Shown here one piece after another: positions 41,463-51,256 of a stretch of DNA of 64,000 nucleotides. This DNA is from Streptomyces sp. NBC_01268. GTDB lineage: Bacteria > Actinomycetota > Actinomycetes > Streptomycetales > Streptomycetaceae. Below the pieces are notes generated by a model. That model did not search any database and was not told the origin of the DNA. It saw only the letters and a program-made list of their open reading frames with translations. The position numbers and the translations under genes were made by a program. Positions within the stretch are counted from its first letter, which is position 1, and the number at the start of each line of letters is the position of its first letter. The DNA lies in the NCBI RefSeq assembly GCF_036240795.1, contig NZ_CP108454.1:3100001-3164000 (forward strand), given 5' to 3'.

Positions 41463-42863
41463 ATGAAGAGCGAGAACGTGTCGAGGACGGTGCTGGCCTG
41501 CGGGGTGGGCGCGGTGCTCGCCGCGACGGCGCTGCTGTACGTACCGGAACTGATCGGCCGCACGCCGGCGCCCCCGCCCGGTCCCGCCGAGCGGGCGGTG
41601 AGCGCGGCGCACGCCGGAGCGCGGGCGGCGCTGCCCGATCTGGTCGCGCTGATCGGCGACCGGGAACGGTGGCTGCGGACCCATCCCGCTGACGACGCGT
41701 CATGGGCGGTGCTCGGCACTGCCTATACGGAGCGCGGGCTGCGGCGCGCGGACCCGGCGGACTTCCCCCGCGCCGAGGACGCCCTGAAGCGCTCCCTCGC
41801 CGTCCTGCCCGCCGGGCGCGGGAACCTGGACGCGGAGCTGGGCATGGCGGCGCTGGCGAACGCACGCGGCGACTTCGGTACGGCCAAGCGCTGGGGCGAG
41901 CAGGCCCGCAAGGCGAACCCGAAGCGCTGGTCGGCGTATCCGGTGCTGATCGACGCGTACGAGGGCCTCGGCGACTACAAGGCGGCCCAGAAGGCGACGG
42001 AGACCCTCGCCGAGCTGCACACGGGCCCGGCGGTCAGCGCCCGCTCGGCGCACCTGTACCGCAACCGCGGCTGGCGCGAGGACGCGGGCGCGGCGGCCCT
42101 GGACTCGGTGGCGCTCGCGGAGTCGGGCGCGGACAAGGCGGCGGCCCTGGCGCGGCTGGGCGACCTGGCGTGGGAGCGGGGCGAGCCGGCGGAGGCCCTG
42201 GGCTCGTACGACACGGCGCTGAGCCTCGTACGGGACGACGCCCCGTCGCTGGCGGGCCGCGCGCGGAGTCTCGCGGCACTCGGCCGCACCGACGAGGCCG
42301 TGCACACCTGGCAGGCCGCCCTGGCCCGGCAGCCGCTGCCCGAGTTCCTCCTGGAGGCGGGCGAGCTGTACGAGTCGCTGGGCCGGGACGGGGACGCGCG
42401 GACCCTGTACGGGCGCCTGCGGACCCAGCGCCTGCCGGGCGCCGAGGTGGCGCTCGGTCTGCTCGCGGCGGACCACGGCGACCCCGCGGAGGCCGTGCTC
42501 CTCCTGCGCGCGCAGTGGGCGCGGGGCCACCGCTCGGTGCGGGTGGCGGATGCGCTCGGCTGGGCGCTGTACCGGTCGGGCGAGCCCAAGGAGGCCCTGG
42601 AGTACGCGAAGCGGGCCACCGACGAGGGCCTGCGCAGCGCGCTGTTCGCGTACCACCGGGGCGAGATCGAGCGCGTCCTGGAGGAGGGCGGCCCGGCCCG
42701 CCGCCACCTGGCGGAGGCGCTGCGGATCAACCCGTACTTCTCCCCGCTGCTCGCCCCGCGCGCGAAGGAGGCCGTGAAGGCCCTGGGCGACCTCCCGGAC
42801 GAGCTCCCCAAGGACGTGCGGCAGGAGGAGCCGAAGAAGCCGACGGAGGCCAGGAAGGCCTGA
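41463..42863 (+). CDS. TPR-repeat protein with N-terminal anchor
   Basis: The 466-residue protein has an N-terminal membrane anchor (VLACGVGAVLAATALLYVP) and a helical solenoid of about ten TPR-like repeats (for example AALARLGDLAWERGEPAEAL, LLAADHGDPAEAVLLLRAQW). It is exposed outside the membrane and probably binds partner proteins. Function unknown. The start is ATG 41463; GTG 41454 in frame is an alternative, and neither has a clear ribosome binding site. Confidence 0.8.
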   Translation: MKSENVSRTVLACGVGAVLAATALLYVPELIGRTPAPPPGPAERAVSAAHAGARAALPDLVALIGDRERWLRTHPADDASWAVLGTAYTERGLRRADPADFPRAEDALKRSLAVLPAGRGNLDAELGMAALANARGDFGTAKRWGEQARKANPKRWSAYPVLIDAYEGLGDYKAAQKATETLAELHTGPAVSARSAHLYRNRGWREDAGAAALDSVALAESGADKAAALARLGDLAWERGEPAEALGSYDTALSLVRDDAPSLAGRARSLAALGRTDEAVHTWQAALARQPLPEFLLEAGELYESLGRDGDARTLYGRLRTQRLPGAEVALGLLAADHGDPAEAVLLLRAQWARGHRSVRVADALGWALYRSGEPKEALEYAKRATDEGLRSALFAYHRGEIERVLEEGGPARRHLAEALRINPYFSPLLAPRAKEAVKALGDLPDELPKDVRQEEPKKPTEARKA

Positions 42864-42874
42864 GCGGGGCCCTC

Positions 42875-42905
42875 GTCCCGGGCGGCCCCCCGTACCGCCC
42901 GGGAC
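42875..42905 (+). terminator. Terminator after the TPR gene
   Basis: An 11-bp stem, GTCCCGGGCGG with CCGCCCGGGAC, encloses CCCCCCGTA-type loop bases. It lies a few bases after the TPR stop. Confidence 0.7.
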
Positions 42906-42913
42906 GTGGGGAA

Positions 42914-42948
42914 GGGCCCGGCCCCGGGTCTTCACCCGGGACGGGCCC
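42914..42948 (-). terminator. Terminator after hppD
   Basis: GGGCCCG..CCCGGG pairs with CCCGGG..CGGGCCC around TCTTCA. It lies just downstream of the hppD stop on the minus strand. Confidence 0.65.
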
Positions 42949-42969
42949 CTCGTGTGGGGGCGGCAGCCG

Positions 42970-44169
<1,200 letters not shown>

Positions 44170-44236
44170 TCAATCTGCCCAGCGATGGGCCACCATCGGC
44201 GTGCGACTTGTACATCATGACCATCAGGAGGACACC

Positions 44237-44716
44237 ATGGCGATCGATCATCTGGACGGGCGTCTGATCGTGCTCCTCGCCGAGGAACCCCGGATCGGGG
44301 TCCTGGAGGCCTCGCGGCGTCTCGGCGTGGCCCGCGGCACGGTCCAGGCACGGCTCGACCGGCTCCAGTCGAACGGGGTCGTCCGCGGCTTCGGCCCCCA
44401 GGTCGACCCGGCGGCCCTCGGCTACCCGGTCACGGCCTTCGCGACCCTGGAGATCAAGCAGGGCCAGGGCGCGGACGTACGGGAGCACCTGGCGACCGTC
44501 CCGGAGGTCCTGGAGCTGCACACGACCACCGGCCACGGGGACATGCTGTGCCGGCTGGTGGCCCGCTCCAACGCGGACCTCCAGCGGGTGATCGACCGGG
44601 TCGTCGGCTTCGACGGCATCGTCCGCGCGTCCACGGCGATCGTCATGGAGAACCCGGTCCCGCTGCGCATCATCCCGCTGGTGGAGCAGGCCGCGAAGGA
44701 CGACGCCGGGCGGTGA
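44237..44716 (+). CDS. Lrp/AsnC-family transcriptional regulator
   Basis: The 159-residue regulator has an N-terminal HTH (VLEASRRLGVARGTVQARLDRL) and a C-terminal RAM ligand-binding domain (PVTAFATLEIKQG, LHTTTGHGDMLCRLVARSNA). It is divergent from hppD across a 121-base promoter region, which suggests control of tyrosine catabolism in response to an aromatic or amino acid. ATG 44237 has CAGGAGGAC upstream; the longer frame before it is unsupported. Confidence 0.9.
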   Translation: MAIDHLDGRLIVLLAEEPRIGVLEASRRLGVARGTVQARLDRLQSNGVVRGFGPQVDPAALGYPVTAFATLEIKQGQGADVREHLATVPEVLELHTTTGHGDMLCRLVARSNADLQRVIDRVVGFDGIVRASTAIVMENPVPLRIIPLVEQAAKDDAGR

Positions 44717-44764
44717 CCCCGGGGCGCCGAGGGCCGGGGAGGGCCCGGGGGCGCACCCCGGGAG

Positions 44765-44823
44765 GAGTTGCAAAGAACTCTCTGCAAAAAACCGTTGCAG
44801 AGATCCCTTTGCAACTCTACTGT
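44765..44823 (+). promoter_or_regulatory. Nested palindrome operator and promoter of the ArsR-family gene
   Basis: Two inverted repeats are arranged symmetrically: GAGTTGCAAAG (44765-44775) with CTTTGCAACTC (44807-44817) outside, and CTCTGCAA (44780-44787) with TTGCAGAG (44795-44802) inside. A promoter is embedded: TTGCAG as -35, 17 bases, then TACTGT as -10, ending 6 bases before the ATG. The operator thus covers the promoter, and the mRNA appears leaderless. ArsR-type regulators bind such symmetrical sites. Confidence 0.8.
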
Positions 44824-44829
44824 GGAGTC

Positions 44830-45453
44830 ATGCCCGAGAAGCCCGAGCCGGAGCACGCCCCCGAGGCGCCCGCCCCCGACGAGAAGCCCGCCAGCAGGGT
44901 GCTCGACCCGCGCTCCCTGCGCGGACTCGCCCACCCGCTGCGCATCCAGCTGCTGCGCGCCCTGCGCCACCACGGCCCCGCCACCGCCTCCCAGCTCGCC
45001 GAGCGGCTCGGGGAGTCCAGCGGCGCCACCAGCTACCACCTGCGCCAGCTCGCCGCCCACGGCTTCGTCGAGGACGACCCGGAGCTCGGCAAGGGTCGCG
45101 AGCGCTGGTGGAAGGCGGCCGCCCAGGGCACGACCCTCGACGAGGCGCTGTACGAGAACCCGGACCCGGAGGTCCAGGGTGCCGTCGAGGTCTACCTCCA
45201 CGAGATAGCGACCATCCACACCCAGGAGCTCAGCACCTACCTGGGCACCCGGCACCAGTGGGCCGAGGCGTGGCTCGGCGCCTCCGACATGAGCGACTTC
45301 ACGCTCCACCTGCCCCCGGAGCGGCTGCGCGAGCTCGACGCGCGGCTGCACGCCCTCATCAACGAGTACCGGGACACCGAGGACCGCGAGGCCCCCGGCA
45401 GCCAGCGCGTCCGGATGCACCTCCACGCCTTCCCCCAGCACGGCGAGAACTGA
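44830..45453 (+). CDS. ArsR/SmtB-type winged-helix regulator
   Basis: The 207-residue regulator has a winged-helix domain near the N-terminus (RSLRGLAHPLRIQLLRALRH, PATASQLAERLGESSGATSYHLRQL) and a longer C-terminal region than simple ArsR proteins, as in the two-domain group that regulates exporters. No metal-binding cysteine pair is visible, so an organic ligand is likely. It opens an operon with a 66-residue protein and an MFS exporter. The nested operator upstream suggests autoregulation. Confidence 0.9.
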   Translation: MPEKPEPEHAPEAPAPDEKPASRVLDPRSLRGLAHPLRIQLLRALRHHGPATASQLAERLGESSGATSYHLRQLAAHGFVEDDPELGKGRERWWKAAAQGTTLDEALYENPDPEVQGAVEVYLHEIATIHTQELSTYLGTRHQWAEAWLGASDMSDFTLHLPPERLRELDARLHALINEYRDTEDREAPGSQRVRMHLHAFPQHGEN

Positions 45454-45493
45454 CAAGCCCACCCCCTGACGGGACCACCGGAAAGGCCACGCC

Positions 45494-45694
45494 ATGCACT
45501 CCGACATCCACCTCGTCCTGCACACCCTGAACGCCGCCGAGCATCACGAGGCCGCCACCGGCACCGCCCCGGCCCGCCCGGCCGGCCCGACCGCCTCCAT
45601 CGCCTCCGTACGCGAACAACTCGGATGGAAGCTGGTCGAGTTCGGCCTGAAGCTGGCCGTCCCGCACCCGCGCACCGCCTGCGCCACCGCCTGA
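45494..45694 (+). CDS. Small protein between regulator and exporter
   Basis: I do not recognise this 66-residue protein. It starts MHSDIHLVLHTLNAAEHHEA, has a middle alanine/proline part and ends with an amphipathic segment (WKLVEFGLKLAVPHP). GGAAAGG lies before its ATG. It sits 40 bases after the regulator and 42 bases before the exporter on the same strand, so it probably belongs to the operon. Confidence 0.6.
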   Translation: MHSDIHLVLHTLNAAEHHEAATGTAPARPAGPTASIASVREQLGWKLVEFGLKLAVPHPRTACATA

Positions 45695-45736
45695 CGGCCG
45701 CGCGCGGCCACCATCCACCATCCGGGGGGAACCACC

Positions 45737-47041
45737 GTGCGATCGCGCACACCACTGGCCACCGTCCTGGCGGCCAACGCCATCTCCATCAGCGGCAATT
45801 CACTCACCCTCATCGGCGTCCCCTGGTTCGCCCTGGAGACCACCGGAAGCCCCGGCAAGGCCGGTGTGGTCGCGTTCTTCGCCGCCGTCCCCGTCGTCCT
45901 CTCCGCGATCTGCGGCGGCCCCGTGATCGACCGGATCGGACGCCGCCGGGTCTCCATCGCCTCGGACCTCGTCTGCGCCCTCGCGCTCGCCGCGATCCCG
46001 CTGCTCAACCGGGCCGGAGTGCTGGAGTTCTGGATGCTGTGCGCCCTGATGGGCGTCACCGGCCTCTTCCACGCGCCCGGCGAGACCGCCCGCCACGTCC
46101 TCATCCCCGACCTCGCGCGCCACGCCGGCACCCCGCTGCCCCGGGCGGCCAGCCTCTACGACGCCGTCTCCCGCGGCGCCCGCATGACCGGCGCCGCCCT
46201 CGCCGGCCTGCTCGTCGCCCTCATCGGCGCGGACACCGTCCTGTACGTGGACGCCGCCACCTTCGGCCTCTCGGCCCTGCTCGTCGTCGTCGGGCTCCGC
46301 GGCATACCCTCCGCCGAACCGCTCCGCGACGCGCCCCCGCTCTCCCTCGCCACCTACCGCTCCGACCTGCGCGCGGGCTACTCGTTCCTGCTGCGCACCC
46401 CGCTGCTGCTCGGCATCAACCTGATGGTGATGGTCACCAACGGCCTAGGCCAGAGCTGGAACGCGGTCCTGCTCCCCGTGCACGCCCGCGAGGAGCTCGG
46501 CGGCTCGGCCGCCATCGGCCTGCTCGTCGCCGTCTTCGGCGGCTGCGCCCTGCTCGGCGCGCTGCTGTACGGGACGGTGGGCCACCGCTTCCCGCGCCGC
46601 CCGGTCCTCGCCGTCGGCTTCCTGCTCGCCGGAGCCCCCTCGTACCTGGTCGCGGCCCTCACGGACACCACCCCGCCGCTGCTCGTGACGATGGCGCTCG
46701 GCGGACTCGGCGCCGGGGTGCTCAACCCGATCCTCTCCACGGTCTTCTACGAGACCGTCCCGGAGGACCTGCGCTCCCGCGTCGGCGGCGCGAGCACGGC
46801 CGGCGTGCTGCTCACCACCCCGCTCGGCGGCCTCGCGGCCGGCTACCTGATCGAGCGGACCGGCATCACCACGGCCCTGCTCACCTTCGGCACGCTCTAC
46901 TTCCTGGCCACGCTCGCGCCGCTGGTCCTCCCGTCCTGGCGGGCGATGGACCGCCCGTCCGGGCCGGCGGAGGTCAGCAGCTCGGAACCTTCGACTCCTG
47001 CCCCTGCTCCAGGGCCCGCAGGGACGACACCGCGTCGCTGA
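45737..47041 (+). CDS. MFS exporter
   Basis: The 434-residue major facilitator has twelve helices, with the arginine-rich loop motif DRIGRRRVSIASDLV between helices 2 and 3. It is of the drug-export type and is probably under the ArsR-family repressor at the start of the operon. GTG 45737 has GGGGGAAC upstream. Its last 68 bases overlap the 3' end of the convergent Lon-like gene. Confidence 0.88.
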   Translation: MRSRTPLATVLAANAISISGNSLTLIGVPWFALETTGSPGKAGVVAFFAAVPVVLSAICGGPVIDRIGRRRVSIASDLVCALALAAIPLLNRAGVLEFWMLCALMGVTGLFHAPGETARHVLIPDLARHAGTPLPRAASLYDAVSRGARMTGAALAGLLVALIGADTVLYVDAATFGLSALLVVVGLRGIPSAEPLRDAPPLSLATYRSDLRAGYSFLLRTPLLLGINLMVMVTNGLGQSWNAVLLPVHAREELGGSAAIGLLVAVFGGCALLGALLYGTVGHRFPRRPVLAVGFLLAGAPSYLVAALTDTTPPLLVTMALGGLGAGVLNPILSTVFYETVPEDLRSRVGGASTAGVLLTTPLGGLAAGYLIERTGITTALLTFGTLYFLATLAPLVLPSWRAMDRPSGPAEVSSSEPSTPAPAPGPAGTTPRR

Positions 47042-47768
47042 GCGCGGTCACCGGCACCAGGCGCAGCCCCTTCGGGAGCTCGGCCTTCGCCTGGGAGCAC
47101 TCGTCCTTGGGCACGAGGAAGACGGTGGCCCCGTCCCGTGCGGCGGCCTGCGTCTTCAGCGAGACCCCGCCGACCGCGCCGACCATGCCGTCGGGCGTGA
47201 TCGTGCCCGTACCGGCGACGGTCCGGCCGCCGGTGAGGTCGCCGCCGTCGCCGTTCCCGTCGATCTTGTCGACGATGCCGAGGGAGAACAACAGCCCCGC
47301 GCTGGGCCCGCCGACGTCGGCGAGGTGCAGATCGACCTTGACCTTCTTCGGGTCCAGCTTCAGGTAGCCGAGGGCGGCGAGGGAGGCCGCGTCCTGCGAC
47401 TCCTTCATCTGCCCGAGGTTGCGCTCCTCGATCTCCTTGTCGGACTTGCCCGACGGGTAGACCGACTCCCGCGGCAGCACGGCCCGGTCCGTGCGGAACC
47501 AGGCGTCGGCGACCTCCGCGAGGTCGATGTCCTCCGAGGGGCCGGTCGCCAGGATCGTCGTCATCCTCAGCTCCCCGTCGGTCGCCCGGACCGGGACGCC
47601 GCTGACGGTGATCACCTCGCGGCCCTTGTCCTTGCCGAGGACGTCGGCGGTCGTTCCGGGCTGCGCGATGGAGAACGGCAGCGGCGCGAGCCCGGCGACG
47701 GCGAAGAGCGCGACGACGGGGACGGCACAGAGCGCGAGCGCACGACGACGCGAGAGACTGGAGAACAC
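46974..47768 (-). CDS. Lon-like (S16) serine protease, membrane-anchored
   Basis: The 264-residue protein has an N-terminal membrane helix (ALCAVPVVALFAVAGLAPLP) and a Lon-type proteolytic domain with a Ser-Lys dyad: S156 in GGPSAGLLFSLGI and K205 in VGAVGGVSLKTQAAA. It lacks an ATPase domain, and unlike YlbL-type relatives I see no clear PDZ domain before the protease. The active site faces outward. Its 3' end overlaps the MFS gene by 68 bases, tail to tail. Confidence 0.85.
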   Translation of the reverse strand: MFSSLSRRRALALCAVPVVALFAVAGLAPLPFSIAQPGTTADVLGKDKGREVITVSGVPVRATDGELRMTTILATGPSEDIDLAEVADAWFRTDRAVLPRESVYPSGKSDKEIEERNLGQMKESQDAASLAALGYLKLDPKKVKVDLHLADVGGPSAGLLFSLGIVDKIDGNGDGGDLTGGRTVAGTGTITPDGMVGAVGGVSLKTQAAARDGATVFLVPKDECSQAKAELPKGLRLVPVTALSDAVSSLRALEQGQESKVPSC

Positions 47769-47845
47769 GCACCCAATCTACTGGGCCCGGTCACGGGCGG
47801 GCGCGGACCCGCGCCTCCGGCCCGTCACCACGGCGGTCGCGGGCC

Positions 47846-48487
47846 CTAGCGCAGCGCGTCGGCGACCTCCCGGGCCGCGTCCACGACGCGCGGTCCGACC
47901 CGCTCCGGCACGGCGTCCGAGAGCATGACGACGCCGACACTGCCTTCGATCCCGGTGACCCCGACGAGCGGCGCGGCGGCCCCGCTGGCCCCGGCCTCCA
48001 GCTCGCCGTGGGTGAGGGTGAAGCCCGGCTCGATGAGCTCGCCCAGCCGGGCGGCGAGGATGGCGCGCCCGGCCGCCCCGCGGTCCAGCGCGTGGCGGAA
48101 GCCGGCCCGGTAGGCGACGTGGTAGTCGGTCCAGGTCGGTTCGACGACGGCGACGGCGAGCGCTTCGGCCCCGTCGACGAGCGTCAGGTGGGCCGTCGCG
48201 CCGATGTCCTCCGCGAGCGAGCGCAGCGCGGGCAGCGCGGCCTCCCGCACCAGCGGATGCACCTGGCGGCCGAGTCGCAGCACGCCGAGCCCCACCCGGG
48301 CGCGGCCACCCAGGTCGCGGCGGACGAGGGCGTGCTGTTCGAGCGTGGCGAGCAGACGGTAGACGACGGTCCGGTTGACGCCGAGTCGGTTGGACAACTC
48401 GGTGACGGTCAGGCCGTGGTCGGTGTCGGCGAGCAGTTTGAGGACTCTGAGTCCCCGGTCGAGCGTCTGGGAGGTCTCCGCGGTCAC
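47846..48487 (-). CDS. IclR-family transcriptional regulator
   Basis: The 213-residue regulator has an N-terminal winged helix (TLDRGLRVLKLLADTDHGLT, VTELSNRLGVNRTVVYRLLA) and a GAF-like effector domain (PALRSLAEDIGATAHLTLVD; RAGFRHALDRGAAGRAILAA). GTG 48487 has GGAGAGG upstream; the frame extends into non-homologous sequence. The targets are unknown: no catabolic operon lies next to it. It follows the Lon-like gene's 5' side with 77 bases between. Confidence 0.88.
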   Translation of the reverse strand: MTAETSQTLDRGLRVLKLLADTDHGLTVTELSNRLGVNRTVVYRLLATLEQHALVRRDLGGRARVGLGVLRLGRQVHPLVREAALPALRSLAEDIGATAHLTLVDGAEALAVAVVEPTWTDYHVAYRAGFRHALDRGAAGRAILAARLGELIEPGFTLTHGELEAGASGAAAPLVGVTGIEGSVGVVMLSDAVPERVGPRVVDAAREVADALR

Positions 48488-48910
48488 GACGCCCTCTCCT
48501 TCGGAGTGAGTGACAGCGGACTCGTACGAGAGCTGCGGCACCGGTCCCACGGCGACGCACGTCAGAGGCCGCCGGCAGGACGGGGCACACCGGCTGCGCC
48601 CCGCGGCGGCGCTGCCACGGGGCGTTTGCTTGAGCCGGGACAGTAGCGACCTGCTCCGCTCAGCGGAAGACCTCGTCCAGAATCCGGGCGCGTGCGACCG
48701 GATACGGGCGGTTCGGGACCTAAGTCGGCCGAACTGGGGACTTTGGGGGACAAGGCCGCCCAGGTGACGCCCGTAGCGTGGAGGTGCGCGAGGCCCGACC
48801 GTGGGGGCCGGTCCTCGGCGCACCGTCCCGTTTCCCCCGGGACGCCCGAGAGGCCCGTACACAGCCTGTGTACGGGCCTCTCGGCACCTCGACGGCACCC
48901 GGCAGGAGCC
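48488..48910. other. Intergenic region before the IclR gene
   Basis: These 423 bases hold no convincing gene. A GGGGACTTTGGGGGAC motif near 48736 resembles half of a DevR/DosR-type box but is not palindromic. A strong terminator closes the region on the right. The IclR promoter should be in the left half. Confidence 0.55.
48846..48884 (-). terminator. Terminator after the helicase gene
   Basis: A perfect 18-bp stem, CCGAGAGGCCCGTACACA with TGTGTACGGGCCTCTCGG, with a 3-base loop (GCC). It lies 27 bases past the helicase stop on the minus strand. Confidence 0.85.
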
Positions 48911-50701
48911 TCACCGCATCCGGGTGGCCCACTCCTGCACCTTCTTGATCCGCTCGCGGATCTGCCCGGCGGTGGCCTCGGCGCTCGGCGGGCCGCCGCA
49001 CACCCGGCGCAGCTCGGTGTGGATGACACCGTGCGGCTTGCCGCTCTGGTGAACGTACGCGCCGACCATCGTGTTGAGCTGTTTCCTCAGCTCAAGGAGC
49101 TCCTTGTGGGAAACCACGGGCCGCCGCTCGGCGGGCAGCTCCAGCAGGTCGGCCTCGGTGTCCGGCTTCTTGCGGCTGTGCGCGATCTGCCGGGCCTGCC
49201 GCTTCTGCAGGAGCAGCTGCACCTGGTCCGGCTCCAGCAGCCCGGGGATGCCGAGGTAGTCCTGCTCCTCCTCGCTGCCCGGGTGGGCCTGCATGCCGAA
49301 CTCGGCCGCGTTGTAGAGCACCCGGTCGAAGACGGCGTCGGACTCGAGCGCCTCGAAGGGCAGCATGTCCTGCTCGCCGGTGTCCTCGTCCTGCTGCTTC
49401 TCCGCCTCGGCGAGCTCCTTCTCGGACTCGGCGTACGGGTCCTCCTCGCCCTCCTTCTTGGGCCGGTCGAGGACGTGGTCGCGCTCGACCTCCATCTCGG
49501 TGGCGAAGCCGAGGAGGCTGGGGATGGTGGGAAGGAACACGGACGCCGTCTCGCCGCGCCTGCGGGATCGCACGAAACGCCCGACGGCCTGCGCGAAGAA
49601 CAGCGGCGTCGAGATGGTCGTCGCGTACACGCCGACGGCGAGCCGCGGCACGTCGACGCCCTCGGACACCATCCGGACGGCGACCATCCACCGGGAGGTG
49701 TTCTCGCTGTACTCGTCGATGCGGCCGGAGGCGCCGGCGTCGTCCGAGAGCACCACGGTCGCCTTGGTCCCGGTGATCTCCCGGATCAGTTTGGCGTAGG
49801 AACGCGCCGAGTCCTGATCGCTCGCGATGACGAGCCCACCGGCGTCCGGAATGGACTTCCGGACCTCGGTGAGCCGCTGGTCGGCGGCGCGCAGCACGTT
49901 GGGCATCCAGTCGCCGCGCGGGTCGAGGGCGGTGCGCCAGGCCTGGGAGACGGCGTCCTTGGTCATCGGCTCGCCGAGCCGGGCGGCGACCTCGTCACCG
50001 GCCTTGGTGCGCCAGCGCATGTTGCCGCTGTAGCTGAGGAAGATGACCGGCCGCACGACCCCGTCGCCGAGGGCGTTCCCGTAGCCGTAGGTGTAGTCGG
50101 CCGAGGACCGCCGGATCCCGTCGTTCCCCTCCTCGTACGTGACGAAGGGGATCGGGTTGGTGTCGGACCGGAAGGGCGTACCGGTCAGGGCGAGCCGCCG
50201 GGTGGCGGGCTCGAAGGCCTCCAGGCAGGCCTCGCCCCAGGACTTGGAGTCTCCGGCGTGGTGGATCTCGTCGAGGATGACGAGGGTCTTGCGCTGCTCG
50301 CAGCGGTTGCGGTGCAGCATGGGCCGCACACCGACACCGGCGTAGGTGATGGCGACCCCGTCGTACTCCTTGCTGAGCGGCCCGGCGCTGTAGTCCGGGT
50401 CCAGCTTGATCCCTATCCGCGCGGCGGCGGCGGCCCACTGCTTCTTCAGGTGCTCGGTGGGCGCGACGACGGTGATCTGCTGCACCACGTGGTGGTGCAG
50501 CAGCCAGGACGCGAGGGTCAGGGCGAAGGTGGTCTTGCCGGCGCCCGGCGTGGCGACCGCGAGGAAGTCACGGGGCTGATCCTGGAGGTACTTCTCCATC
50601 GCGCCCTGCTGCCAGGCTCGCAGCTTGCCTGCGGTGCCCCAGGGGGCCCGGCCGGGGAAGGCGGGAGAAAGGTGATGGGAGGAGGAGGCGGTAGTAGTCA
50701 C
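48911..50701 (-). CDS. DEAH-box superfamily 2 helicase
   Basis: The 596-residue ATPase has Walker A ATPGAGKTTFAL (K56), DEIH box LVILDEIHHAG at 144-147, LTGTPFRSD (motif III), and motif VI QAVGRFVRSRRRGE. It is of the type III restriction enzyme-like helicase group (UvrB/Res family) without a nuclease domain. The C-terminal 150 residues contain acidic spacer (EEEDPYAESEKELAEAEKQ) and helical parts. It may act in DNA repair; no restriction partner is adjacent. It starts ATG 50701. Confidence 0.92.
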   Translation of the reverse strand: MTTTASSSHHLSPAFPGRAPWGTAGKLRAWQQGAMEKYLQDQPRDFLAVATPGAGKTTFALTLASWLLHHHVVQQITVVAPTEHLKKQWAAAAARIGIKLDPDYSAGPLSKEYDGVAITYAGVGVRPMLHRNRCEQRKTLVILDEIHHAGDSKSWGEACLEAFEPATRRLALTGTPFRSDTNPIPFVTYEEGNDGIRRSSADYTYGYGNALGDGVVRPVIFLSYSGNMRWRTKAGDEVAARLGEPMTKDAVSQAWRTALDPRGDWMPNVLRAADQRLTEVRKSIPDAGGLVIASDQDSARSYAKLIREITGTKATVVLSDDAGASGRIDEYSENTSRWMVAVRMVSEGVDVPRLAVGVYATTISTPLFFAQAVGRFVRSRRRGETASVFLPTIPSLLGFATEMEVERDHVLDRPKKEGEEDPYAESEKELAEAEKQQDEDTGEQDMLPFEALESDAVFDRVLYNAAEFGMQAHPGSEEEQDYLGIPGLLEPDQVQLLLQKRQARQIAHSRKKPDTEADLLELPAERRPVVSHKELLELRKQLNTMVGAYVHQSGKPHGVIHTELRRVCGGPPSAEATAGQIRERIKKVQEWATRMR

Positions 50702-50809
50702 GGTCTCCGGTTCGACGCTCGTCCAGATATGACAACCGGGCCACCTTACCGGTGCGACCCCCGCGACCCACCCCGATCGGCCCCGTGGCGACCCCCCTTG
50801 AGACAGTCC

Positions 50810-51256
50810 TCACAACCCCCGCAACCCCTCCGCGATCACGCCGACATGGGCCGTCCGACCGCCGCGGACGTCGATGACCAGGGCATACTCCCGATCAAGA
50901 TCGACATCTCCGGAACCCGCACCCGGCGACGGCGGCGAGGGGGCCGCTCCACCCGCTGACGGCGGGGATGGGACCGCTCCACCCGCCGACGACGGGGAGG
51001 GGGCCGCCCCACCCGCCGACGACAGGGAGGAGGCCACCCCACCCGCCGACGACAGGGAGGAGGCCACCCCACCCGCCGACGACAGGGAGGAGGCCGCCCC
51101 ACCCGCCGACGACAGGGAGGAGGCCGCCCCACCCGCCGACGGCAGGACGGGGGCCGCCACCGGAGCGGGAGCGCGGGGGGGGGGGGCCGGACGCGGCGGG
51201 CGGTCTACCCCCGCGCGCCGGAGGCCCCCCGCACCCCCAGCCGCGTGGCGACCCAC
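50810..51256 (-). CDS. Uncertain ORF with 10-residue tandem repeat
   Basis: A 148-residue frame starts GTG 51256, overlaps the MFS gene end by 52 bases, and contains ten-residue SSAGGAASSL-type repeats. It ends with a well-formed segment (DREYALVIDVRGGRTAHVGV, then IAEGLRGL). The tail has good codon use and protein character; the repeats come from a 30-bp minisatellite. A 12-base G tract at 51175-51186 interrupts the N-terminal part and could cause frameshifts. A competing plus-strand frame from 50846 exists. I keep this as uncertain. Confidence 0.45.
   Translation of the reverse strand: MGRHAAGGAGGLRRAGVDRPPRPAPPPRAPAPVAAPVLPSAGGAASSLSSAGGAASSLSSAGGVASSLSSAGGVASSLSSAGGAAPSPSSAGGAVPSPPSAGGAAPSPPSPGAGSGDVDLDREYALVIDVRGGRTAHVGVIAEGLRGL
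50941..51150. repeat. 30-bp minisatellite, about seven copies
   Basis: The unit AGGCCACCCCACCCGCCGAC followed by GACAGGGAGG repeats in exact register from 50941 to 51150, degenerating to the left. The 30-bp period keeps a reading frame of ten codons on either strand. Confidence 0.8.
51175..51186. repeat. Poly-G tract of 12
   Basis: Twelve consecutive G bases lie inside the uncertain reverse-strand ORF. Such tracts slip easily and can switch a gene on and off, or can be sequencing errors. Confidence 0.7.

Noticed and set aside
48911..50701. Type III restriction system
   Set aside because: The helicase lacks a nuclease domain and no methyltransferase is nearby.
50941..51150. CRISPR array
   Set aside because: The 30-bp units are head-to-tail with no unique spacers.
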